Notes under the pieces: model-generated
Database searches by the model: none
Seen by the model: the letters and a program-made list of their open reading frames with translations, nothing else
Told to the model about the DNA's origin: nothing
Assembly: GCA_038206235.1 (NCBI GenBank)
Contig: JBBRBB010000005.1
Location: forward strand, 1-64,000
Source: JBBRBB01 sp038206235
GTDB lineage: Bacteria; Bacteroidota; Bacteroidia; Chitinophagales; Chitinophagaceae
Direction of reading: 5' to 3'
DNA: 64,000 nt
Shown here: one piece after another, positions 35,741 to 42,601 of the stretch
How positions within the stretch are numbered: position 1 is the first letter of the stretch
Layout of the letters: every line of letters starts with the position of its first letter
Translations under genes and position numbers: made by a program

Positions 35741-36196
35741 ATGTATATTATGCAAGCTGATGTTGTATATACAATAGAAGAAACCGAAAACGAAATCGTA
35801 GAAGAATTTTCTTTGTTTGATGGATGGGAAGACAAATACGAATACATCATTGACCTTGGCAAAAAACTACACCCATTAGAAGATGAATATAAAAAAGAAG
35901 AGAACAAAGTGAAAGGATGTCAGAGCTCGGTATGGATGGTTGCGAATGAAAAAGATGGAAGAATATTTTTTAAAGCGGAAAGCGATGCAGTGATTGTAAA
36001 GGGTTTGGTAAGTATGTTAATTAGAGTTTTAAGCGGACATACACCTGATGAGATCATTAACGCAACACTCGATTTCATTAATAAGATAGGTATGACATCG
36101 CACCTTGCACAAACAAGAAGCAACGGGCTTTTCGCTATGGTAAAGCAAATGAAAAATTATGCATTGGCATATAAATTAAGACAACAACAATTTTGA
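35741..36196 (+). CDS. sufE: SufE sulfur acceptor
   Basis: The 151-residue protein receives persulfide sulfur from SufS and hands it to SufB. It has the SufE fold with LFDGWEDKYEYIIDLGKKL, VKGCQSSVWM with active Cys60, and GLVSMLIRVLSGHTPDEI. A second ATG at 35750 could be the true start. It lies in its expected place in the suf operon. Confidence 0.95.
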   Translation: MYIMQADVVYTIEETENEIVEEFSLFDGWEDKYEYIIDLGKKLHPLEDEYKKEENKVKGCQSSVWMVANEKDGRIFFKAESDAVIVKGLVSMLIRVLSGHTPDEIINATLDFINKIGMTSHLAQTRSNGLFAMVKQMKNYALAYKLRQQQF

Positions 36197-36202
36197 ATTA
36201 TT

Positions 36203-36221
36203 CCCTCTCCACCGGAGAGGG
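36203..36221. repeat. Perfect hairpin CCCTCTCC-ACC-GGAGAGGG
   Basis: An 8-bp stem with a 3-base loop is followed by TTAGGGAGAGG, in the short gap between sufE and the SufT-like gene. It is GC-rich and purine/pyrimidine biased, and looks like an interspersed element, not a terminator. Confidence 0.6.
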
Positions 36222-36235
36222 TTAGGGAGAGGCTT

Positions 36236-36547
36236 ATGAACGAAGAAGAATTAAAACAAAAAGTAATTGAGGCATTGCAAAATATCTATGACCCGGAAAT
36301 CCCGGTAAGCATCTATGAGCTGGGGCTCATATATCAGATAGATATTTTGCCTATCAACAATGTGCAGATAGTGATGACGCTTACTGCGCCAGGTTGCCCC
36401 GCAGCGCAATCATTACCAATAGAAGTTGATGAAAAAGTGAGAGCCATCGAAGCAGTAAATGATGTGCATGTTTCAGTAACATGGGAACCGGCCTGGGATA
36501 AGAGCATGATGAGCGAAGCAGCACAATTGGAATTAGGATTTATGTAA
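36236..36547 (+). CDS. MIP18-family (SufT-like, DUF59) protein
   Basis: The 103-residue protein belongs to the DUF59/MIP18 group that helps mature Fe-S proteins. Diagnostic features are YDPEIPVSIYELGLIY (18-33) and TLTAPGCPAAQSLP, with conserved Cys54. Its place directly after sufE supports a role in cluster delivery. It is often called SufT in similar operons. Confidence 0.9.
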   Translation: MNEEELKQKVIEALQNIYDPEIPVSIYELGLIYQIDILPINNVQIVMTLTAPGCPAAQSLPIEVDEKVRAIEAVNDVHVSVTWEPAWDKSMMSEAAQLELGFM

Positions 36548-36583
36548 TATTCAATATTAAATTTTAAATTTTAAATAAATAAC

Positions 36584-37135
36584 ATGTCACAAATAAGTAT
36601 TGATAGTTTGATAGGAAACAGCGGTCCAAGTTATCCTGAACAAATAGCAGCCCCTTACCGTGAAGAGCTTGTACAGGCTGGTTTTCAGCAAATGCTTACA
36701 CCTGAAGATGTGGAAGCCGCGTTAAACAGAAATGATGATAAAATTATTTTAGTTGTAGTAAATTCTGTGTGCGGCTGTTCTGCAAGAGTAGCAAGACCCG
36801 GAACTTTATTATCACTCTTTAATGGCTTGGTGCCCCATGAATTATACACTGTATTTGCAGGTATGGAAAAAGATGCAGCAGCTTCTTTCAGAGAAAATTA
36901 TTTGCCGGCTTTAACACCATCATCACCAAACATTTGCATTTTCAGAAACGGAAAGCTGCAGCATATTTTGCATCGCTATCAAATTGAAAGAACTGCAGCA
37001 GGAAATATTGCAGACGAACTGATAAACGTTTACAATAATTTGTGTGCAAAAGAAAATGATGAGGCGAGAGTAAAAGAATTGCAAACTTTATTTGTTGAAA
37101 AATATGGTGTTGATCCGCTGAAACCTGAAGAGTAA
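36584..37135 (+). CDS. BrxA/BrxB-type bacilliredoxin
   Basis: The 183-residue protein of the YphP/YqiW family carries a CGC motif at 63-65 (VVVNSVCGCSARVARPG). Members remove bacillithiol or other thiols from oxidised proteins, or act as disulfide isomerases. It is longer than the usual ~145 residues, with a C-terminal helical extension (NLCAKENDEARVKELQTLFVEKYG). Its place in the suf operon suggests protection of Fe-S assembly thiols. Confidence 0.88.
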   Translation: MSQISIDSLIGNSGPSYPEQIAAPYREELVQAGFQQMLTPEDVEAALNRNDDKIILVVVNSVCGCSARVARPGTLLSLFNGLVPHELYTVFAGMEKDAAASFRENYLPALTPSSPNICIFRNGKLQHILHRYQIERTAAGNIADELINVYNNLCAKENDEARVKELQTLFVEKYGVDPLKPEE

Positions 37136-37218
37136 AGTTGTTTAAAGTTTGAAGTTTAAAGTTTTTTGTTTCATGTTCGAAATTAAAACTTCAAATTCAT
37201 ATAAATAAAACGTAAAAT

Positions 37219-37250
37219 GGTGTCAGGCACTCTGCGAGTGTGCAGACACC
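37219..37250. repeat. Palindromic element GGTGTC...GACACC
   Basis: Nested pairs GGTGTC/GACACC and CACTC/GAGTG form a hairpin with a TGC loop just before the Rrf2 gene. It may be an operator for the regulator, or a mobile short palindrome. Confidence 0.6.
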
Positions 37251-37271
37251 AATTGCCAAAAAAAATTATAA

Positions 37272-37742
37272 ATGAAAATCACTGCACAGGAAGAATATGG
37301 TTTGCGAATTCTGCTGCGCGTTGCCAAATGTGCAGATGAAGAAGGTATGAGCATTACTCAGTTAAGTGAGGCCGAAGGGCTAAGTCAGCATTATGTTGCA
37401 AAACTTACAAGGTTGTTGCGTTTAGCGGGATTTATTAACAGCACACCGGGTCAAAAGGGAGGCTATGTTCTTGCAAAACCAATGAATGAGATAAATATAA
37501 ATCATGTATTGAAAACTCTTGGTGGTGCTTTGTTTGATAATGATTTTTGCAATACGCATTTGGGCGCTGTTAACCTCTGCACTAATTCAGTTAATTGTTC
37601 TGCACGCTCTCTCTGGAAGATGATTCAATTCACAGTTGATAATTTATTAGACAAAATTACTTTGGCTGATTTAACGGGAAATGAAAACGACTCCGCTGAT
37701 AAATTAAAAAAAACGCTGCAAACAACATCATCCGAAGTTTAG
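37272..37742 (+). CDS. Rrf2-family transcription regulator
   Basis: The 156-residue protein has a winged-helix DNA-binding domain (1-65, TAQEEYGLRILLRVAKC, LSQHYVAKLTRLLRLAGFI, GQKGGYVLAKP) followed by the dimerisation helix. Three Cys at 93, 103 and 109 match the cluster-binding set of IscR-type sensors. It probably senses Fe-S status and controls the suf genes, though it is the last gene, not the first. The palindrome at 37219-37250 lies directly upstream. Confidence 0.92.
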   Translation: MKITAQEEYGLRILLRVAKCADEEGMSITQLSEAEGLSQHYVAKLTRLLRLAGFINSTPGQKGGYVLAKPMNEININHVLKTLGGALFDNDFCNTHLGAVNLCTNSVNCSARSLWKMIQFTVDNLLDKITLADLTGNENDSADKLKKTLQTTSSEV

Positions 37743-37750
37743 ATCTGCTG

Positions 37751-38629
37751 CTATTTCATATACTGCATCATTCTTGCGTGTATGCTTTCACTCAATGCCA
37801 CCAAGGGTAAGCGAAGATAGTTTTCAATAATACCGAGTTCGTAAAGAAATGCTTTTATACCGGCGGGATTATTCTCAACAAACATAAGGTCATAAGCCCT
37901 CATTAGTTTATCGTTTATTGCTTTTGCTTTTGCAAACTCTTCCTTCAGACATAATTGCACCATTTGAGAAAATTGCTGAGGAAATGCGTTGGCTGCAACA
38001 CTTATTATTCCATCCATGCCACAGGCTATTTGGGGCAGCACTAATTGGTCATCCCCGCTAACAATCAAAAAATCTTCAGGCCTGTCGCGTAAAATTTGCA
38101 TGCATTGATTCATATCGCCGCCGGCTTCTTTTATACCTGCAATATTTTTTACTTCGTTTGCAAGTTTTAATGTTGTATCAGCATCAATGTTTCTGCCGGT
38201 TCGGCCTGGTACATTGTATAATATAATTGGCTTGGGCGATGCTTTTGCCAACGCTTTATAGTGCTCAAACAATCCTTTTTGTGATGGCTTATTATAATAC
38301 GGTGATGCACTTAAAACAGCGGTGGCTTTTTCTAAAGGAAATGTTTCAAGCTCTTTAATTAGCTCTGATGTGTTATTACCACCTATGCCAACAACAACAG
38401 GCACACGCTCATTAATTTTATCGAAAGTGAAATTTGCTATTTCAATTTTTTCATCCTTACTCAAAGTGGGTGTTTCGCCGGTAGTGCCAAGCGTTACAAC
38501 ATATTGCACTCCATCTTCAAGTACAAAATTGATAAGCTTTTCCAGGGCATTGAAATCAATTTCGAAATTTGATTTAAAAGGTGTGATGAGCGCAACGCCG
38601 GTGCCGCTTAAAGTTTTTCTTAGTATCAT
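37751..38629 (-). CDS. dapA: 4-hydroxy-tetrahydrodipicolinate synthase
   Basis: The 292-residue TIM-barrel aldolase condenses aspartate semialdehyde and pyruvate for lysine and peptidoglycan synthesis. Motifs: GTGVALITPF (8-17), LGTTGETPTLS, ILYNVPGRTGRNI with the catalytic Tyr, and IAGIKEAGGD with the Schiff-base Lys. It is convergent with the Rrf2 gene (8 bases between stops). Length and motifs are normal. Confidence 0.95.
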   Translation of the reverse strand: MILRKTLSGTGVALITPFKSNFEIDFNALEKLINFVLEDGVQYVVTLGTTGETPTLSKDEKIEIANFTFDKINERVPVVVGIGGNNTSELIKELETFPLEKATAVLSASPYYNKPSQKGLFEHYKALAKASPKPIILYNVPGRTGRNIDADTTLKLANEVKNIAGIKEAGGDMNQCMQILRDRPEDFLIVSGDDQLVLPQIACGMDGIISVAANAFPQQFSQMVQLCLKEEFAKAKAINDKLMRAYDLMFVENNPAGIKAFLYELGIIENYLRLPLVALSESIHARMMQYMK

Positions 38630-38639
38630 TCAAAAAAAT

Positions 38640-38951
38640 TTATATATCCAAATCTCTTAATCTTTTCTTCCACAATTTAGGGTTTCGTTTTTGATGTACT
38701 ATAGCAGCAACAAGAACACTTTTATCTTCTAATATTTTATAAAAGACCTTGTAAGGAAAAATTGAAAGATTCAATACACGGTAATCTTTATAAACTTTTC
38801 TGAAGGCATCAGGATAATCGGAAAGCTTTTGAGCTATAACATCAAAGTCACTTTGAAAGCGAATGCTCATTCCTTTTTGTTTGTTTTCATACCAGTTCGT
38901 TATTTCTTCAATATCCTCATAAACCTCAGATAGAAAATTAACCTTATGCAT
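38640..38951 (-). CDS. RelE/ParE-superfamily toxin
   Basis: The 103-residue protein has the RelE/ParE layout: DIEEITNWYENKQKGMSIRFQSDFDVIAQKLSDYP, then FRKVYKDYRVLNLSIFPYKVFYKI and LVAAIVHQKRNPKLWKKR, with the usual HxxRxP-like end segment. Members cleave mRNA on the ribosome or poison gyrase; this one cannot be placed between the two. It is encoded 10 bases after its antitoxin, and close to the dapA start. Confidence 0.88.
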   Translation of the reverse strand: MHKVNFLSEVYEDIEEITNWYENKQKGMSIRFQSDFDVIAQKLSDYPDAFRKVYKDYRVLNLSIFPYKVFYKILEDKSVLVAAIVHQKRNPKLWKKRLRDLDI

Positions 38952-38961
38952 ACTTACATAC

Positions 38962-39174
38962 TTATCTATGGCTTAGCTTCTTTTTTATTTGTTCCCATGT
39001 TAAGGTTTGATAGTTGCCCCTTTCAATTATTGCATCTCTTTCATCAAGGAATTCAATTTGAGGTTGCGTTAAGATTTCATCTTCAAACTTATCCAGGTTT
39101 TCTTTAAGCGCATTGAATATTTGAAGTCGTTCTTCAACCGATAGCTGAAATATAGTATCAAGTATTTCCTTCAT
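38962..39174 (-). CDS. Antitoxin of the RelE/ParE-type module
   Basis: The 70-residue acidic, helical protein (LSVEERLQIFNALKENLDKF, ILTQPQIEFLDERDAIIERGNYQTLTWEQIKKKL) is of the addiction-module component type with a C-terminal WEQIKKKL segment that usually docks onto the toxin. It is encoded just before the toxin, as expected for an autoregulated pair. Confidence 0.85.
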   Translation of the reverse strand: MKEILDTIFQLSVEERLQIFNALKENLDKFEDEILTQPQIEFLDERDAIIERGNYQTLTWEQIKKKLSHR

Positions 39175-39210
39175 AATTTCAAAATTACTAATTTAATATT
39201 GTTGCACGCG

Positions 39211-39309
39211 AACGCTTTTAAAAGATGAAGAGTGTTATCAATATTGAATAGGCAACACCCGCCAGACTGAACGATTGCAAGGGCAAGCAACAAAGAGGAT
39301 TAAAGCGTT
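39211..39309. repeat. Foldable inverted-repeat structure
   Basis: AACGCTTTTA (39211-39220) pairs with TAAAGCGTT (39301-39309), with inner pairs GTGTT/AACAC and TTGC/GCAA between. It sits in the gap between accA and the RelE/ParE-type pair. It resembles the foldable cassette-end elements in outline only. Confidence 0.4.
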
Positions 39310-39326
39310 AGCCTGATAATATACAA

Positions 39327-40373
39327 TTAGTTTTCATTCCTATAAGCTATTTCATTCTGTTCGTTTGCATTTTCGTTATCTTTTCCGTTTTCATTTTCTT
39401 CAACCTCATTCCAAAAACCCATCTTCCCAAATTTTGCAATTCGTTGTTGAATGCGTTCTTCCGCAGGAATATCTTTCAATTCTTTAATATATTTTAGTAT
39501 GTACGATTTTAAAATGCACGCCGCTTCATTATAATCCCAGTGTGCGCCGCCAAGTGGTTCCGGAACAATCTCATCTACAAGCCCGAAACTTTTCATATCA
39601 GCAGATGTTAATTTAAGCTGCTCGGCTGCCAATTCTTTTTTGTCCCAGCTTCGCCATAAAATGGAGCTGCAATTTTCAGGTGAGATTACTGTGTACCATG
39701 TATTCTCCATCATCAACACTACATCGCCAACACCAATGCCCAGTGCGCCTCCGCTTGCTCCTTCTCCAATGATTGAGCAAATTACGGGAACCCGTAAGCG
39801 AATCATTTCATAAATATTGCGGGCAATAGCTTCGCCCTGCCCGCGCTCTTCTGCTTCGGCGCCGGGAAAAGCTCCGGGTGTATCAATTAATGTAACGATT
39901 GGCTTATTGAATTTTTCTGCAAGCTTCATTAATCGTAAGGCTTTGCGGTAACCTTCGGGATTGGCCATTCCAAAATTTCGCTGCTGGCGCATTTTTGTGT
40001 TGATGCCTTTTTGCTGACCGATTATCATAACGGTTTCATCATCTATTTGGGCAAAGCCGCCCACCATTGCTTTATCATCTTTTACATTTCTGTCGCCATG
40101 AAGCTCTATAAAATGGGTGGTCATTTTTTCAATGTACTTGAGAGTATAAGGTCTGTCTGGGTGGCGGCTTAATTGTACTTTTTGCCAGGGTGTGAGATTA
40201 CCGGTTAATTCCCGCCTCTTTTCTAAAACAGATTGTTCTAATTGCTGCAAGGTTCCGGAATAATTTATTTTAGAATTTTTCTCAGCAAGCTTTTTTGTTT
40301 GCTCTATTTGCTCATACAAATCCTTGATTGGTTTTTCAAATTCAAGAAATTGCCTGGCTTGATTTTGAGGCAT
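39327..40373 (-). CDS. accA: Acetyl-CoA carboxylase carboxyltransferase subunit alpha
   Basis: The subunit transfers CO2 from biotin to acetyl-CoA in fatty-acid synthesis. The ATG at 40373 gives 348 residues starting MPQNQARQFLEFEKPI, matching the family; a longer frame starts at 40448. Core motifs include FIELHGDRNVKDDKAMVGG, GMANPEGYRKALRLMKLAEKFNKPIVTLIDTPGAFPG and GEGASGGALGIG. A Glu/Asn-rich tail of about 25 residues after GFWNEVEE is unusual. accD is not in the window. Confidence 0.95.
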   Translation of the reverse strand: MPQNQARQFLEFEKPIKDLYEQIEQTKKLAEKNSKINYSGTLQQLEQSVLEKRRELTGNLTPWQKVQLSRHPDRPYTLKYIEKMTTHFIELHGDRNVKDDKAMVGGFAQIDDETVMIIGQQKGINTKMRQQRNFGMANPEGYRKALRLMKLAEKFNKPIVTLIDTPGAFPGAEAEERGQGEAIARNIYEMIRLRVPVICSIIGEGASGGALGIGVGDVVLMMENTWYTVISPENCSSILWRSWDKKELAAEQLKLTSADMKSFGLVDEIVPEPLGGAHWDYNEAACILKSYILKYIKELKDIPAEERIQQRIAKFGKMGFWNEVEENENGKDNENANEQNEIAYRNEN

Positions 40374-40395
40374 AAGCTGAACTTTTTGTAAAGGG

Positions 40396-40403
40396 CAAAT
40401 GTA
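40396..40403 (-). promoter_or_regulatory. Candidate -7 box for accA
   Basis: The minus strand reads TACATTTG (TAnnTTTG), 22 bases before the accA ATG at 40373. It supports this start over the upstream one at 40448. No -33 match. Confidence 0.4.
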
Positions 40404-40498
40404 AAGGTAAAATGATTGGTTTGGAAAATGAGCTAATTCGCTCCGCATTAATCTTGTAATTAATTAAAAAATATACAAAAGTATTTGCACGCTGTAAA

Positions 40499-42016
40499 TC
40501 ATTTCTTTCCAAATGTCCGCATCATAACAAAACACAAAATATAACCAATACACAAAAACACAAATAGCAAAGGCAATTGTGTGGCTGTGGTGAGATAGCT
40601 GTTGGGTGCAATGGTTACGGCTTTTACAAAAGGTTCGGTGCTTATTTCTTTCATATTTATTTCTCCTGATGCTTTTATTAATCCGCAATAACCATTGTTG
40701 CTGTTCATGGCAATATCTTTCCGCGTTTCAACGGCTCTTAATCTTGCAGAATAAAAATGAAGGTCAACAAGGTAAGTGTTATTAAACCATCCGTCATTAC
40801 TTAAGTTTACCAAAAATTCTGCGCCGTTATTCACCATATCTGTTGCCGCAGAAGAAACAGACGATTCATTGCATATCATTACACCTGCCTTGCCATAAGG
40901 TGTTGGCAAAGGCTCAGTGCTTTCTCCTCTCTTAACAAAAAATCCCTTGCTCGAAAAAAACGGAATCAGCATTCCAGTAAGAGGCTCTTCAATAAGCGAT
41001 AATAAAAATCTTTTATCGTACCTGCCGGTAATGCTTTTATCAGGCAATAAACAATACACGGAATTGTACACTTCATTTTCATGATAGTCTGTGTTCATTC
41101 CCAGTATATGTGTAATATGAGCAGGAGAAGTGATTTTTAAAATTGTATCAACAAGCGCATCATCGGGGCGATATGTCCAGGGAATTGCACTCTCACTCCA
41201 TAATGCTATCTCAGGTTTTATTGCTGCTGCTTCCCGGTCAAGGTTCAGCAACTTTTCAACCAGCATATTTCCCGTAGTATCATTCCATCTTATTTCTGGT
41301 GGAATATTTTCACCAAGAATGGCAAGCTTAAAGGGTTTACCGGTTTCTATATTTTTCCTGGAATTATTAAGGATAAGAAATCCGCATAGGAGATAAGCAA
41401 TGATAATTGCTGCGGGCGCCCAAAGGCTGAACCATTTTTTTTGTATGATGAAAAAGGCAATGAGATAATTAATAAAAACAACAATAAATGAAATGCCGTG
41501 TATGCCGAAATAGGCTGCGGGCTGAATGGCATACAAATTATTAAGCATGGCTGTGCCTGAGTGAAAGCCAAACCAGGGCATTCCCGTTGCAATGCTTCCC
41601 ATCAAAAAATTTTCACCAAGCACATACAGGCAACTGATAAGTAATCCATTCAGTACAAATGAAAACCTGCTTTCATTTTTTATTTTTAGAAGTCCAAAAC
41701 AAAAATTGATGAAGCCGTAATAGAGTGATGCAACAAAAGAACATATAACAAACACAATAATTCCATAAAGCATACTATTGCCTGTGAATCTTTCAGAGCC
41801 AGGAACCATCCAGTAATAGGATGGAAATGAAAGAGCAATTCCGAATATAAATCCTGCTTTAAAAGAGTCTTTTGCTGTTAAGGTTTGCAGGGCGATGAAT
41901 AAGGGAACATAGCAAATAAAACCGGGAAGAAAATTTGTATAAATATCAGCAACAAGCGTTAGCAGTGCCGAAACAATTGCTGCGATTTTGTAATTGAAAG
42001 AAAATTGTTTTTGCAT
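40499..42016 (-). CDS. lnt: Apolipoprotein N-acyltransferase
   Basis: The 505-residue inner-membrane enzyme adds the third acyl chain to lipoproteins. Several membrane helices fill the first ~215 residues. The nitrilase domain (about 220-470) shows the triad: Glu in LWSESAIPW, Lys in RYDKRFLLSL and Cys in GVMICNESS. A final helix (LPLLFVFLCIGYILCFVM) anchors the C-terminus. This matches the many lipoproteins encoded nearby. Confidence 0.92.
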   Translation of the reverse strand: MQKQFSFNYKIAAIVSALLTLVADIYTNFLPGFICYVPLFIALQTLTAKDSFKAGFIFGIALSFPSYYWMVPGSERFTGNSMLYGIIVFVICSFVASLYYGFINFCFGLLKIKNESRFSFVLNGLLISCLYVLGENFLMGSIATGMPWFGFHSGTAMLNNLYAIQPAAYFGIHGISFIVVFINYLIAFFIIQKKWFSLWAPAAIIIAYLLCGFLILNNSRKNIETGKPFKLAILGENIPPEIRWNDTTGNMLVEKLLNLDREAAAIKPEIALWSESAIPWTYRPDDALVDTILKITSPAHITHILGMNTDYHENEVYNSVYCLLPDKSITGRYDKRFLLSLIEEPLTGMLIPFFSSKGFFVKRGESTEPLPTPYGKAGVMICNESSVSSAATDMVNNGAEFLVNLSNDGWFNNTYLVDLHFYSARLRAVETRKDIAMNSNNGYCGLIKASGEINMKEISTEPFVKAVTIAPNSYLTTATQLPLLFVFLCIGYILCFVMMRTFGKK

Positions 42017-42119
42017 TAAACTTAAAATGCTTTTGTTCCTGCCGGTTTAAGTTTTTGAGTAATATCTTTAATCGCTGCTCTTTAAGATACAGGTTTAAGT
42101 TATGGTGGTAAACCAGTAA

Positions 42120-42188
42120 CAAGTTAAAATTGATAATACAATGGTTCGTTGAATCTATTGCAAAATCTTGTTGGCAGTTAATGCTTAG
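42120..42188 (-). repeat. Possible worn cassette-end element
   Basis: CTATTGCAAAATCTTGTTGGCAG near 42155 resembles the outer arm of copy B (GCTATTGCAAATAC...GTTAGTGGCAG), in the same orientation and again just downstream of a minus-strand gene. Only this short part matches. Confidence 0.3.
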
Positions 42189-42473
42189 TTACAGATTAAC
42201 TGATAATTTCAAATGCCCGCCAAAACCTTCTCTCACAATACGCATAAGTGTTGAAAGTCTAATGTCGCTTGCATCATTTTCAATTCTTGAAATATAAGTT
42301 TTTGTAGTGCCGCACTTTTCAGCAAGCTGCTCTTGTGTCATATTTTTTTGCTTACGCATTTCTTGTAACATAACACCCAACTTAAAAGCTTCATAACCTT
42401 CTTCAAATTTTTCTCTGCGTTTTGCTCCGCGGTTTCCATATTTGTTGTCAATAAAATCTTCAAGGTCAACCAA
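42189..42473 (-). CDS. HigA-type XRE antitoxin, orphaned
   Basis: Counted from the TTG at 42473 the protein has 94 residues with an XRE helix-turn-helix (MLQEMRKQKNMTQEQLAEKCGTTKTYISRIENDASD). No ATG exists before the helix-turn-helix; the frame continues upstream without a stop into the toxin remnant, so it may be translated as a fusion. HigA binds its toxin and represses the operon. With the toxin mostly gone, it may survive as a free regulator. Confidence 0.75.
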   Translation of the reverse strand: MVDLEDFIDNKYGNRGAKRREKFEEGYEAFKLGVMLQEMRKQKNMTQEQLAEKCGTTKTYISRIENDASDIRLSTLMRIVREGFGGHLKLSVNL

Positions 42474-42581
42474 TTTCTTTTTTCTTTTCTTCCTGATATT
42501 GTTTTTTAATTTTTTTGCTCTTTCAAGTTCTCCACGAGAGGTTTTCTGGGTCTTCTTTTGAAAGCCATTGAATAAATATAA
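42474..42581 (-). pseudogene. Truncated HigB-type toxin, C-terminal remnant
   Basis: The segment YLFNGFQKKTQKTSRGEL with ERAKKLKNNIRKK matches the C-terminal end of HigB/RelE-type toxins; compare HGFIKKVDKVPDNEIERAKN in the intact toxin at 54431-54763. The N-terminal ~70 residues are absent, because the frame runs directly into the end of the SusC gene (stop at 42602-42604). The break point is therefore within ~25 bases of the SusC stop. Confidence 0.7.
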
Positions 42582-42601
42582 GAAGAAGCTACAATTTTTT
42601 T

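Noticed and set aside
30551..37742. An ISC-type system instead of SUF
   Set aside because: SufB, SufC, SufD and SufE are all present and the desulfurase is type II (RTGNHCTQP), so the SUF assignment is firm.
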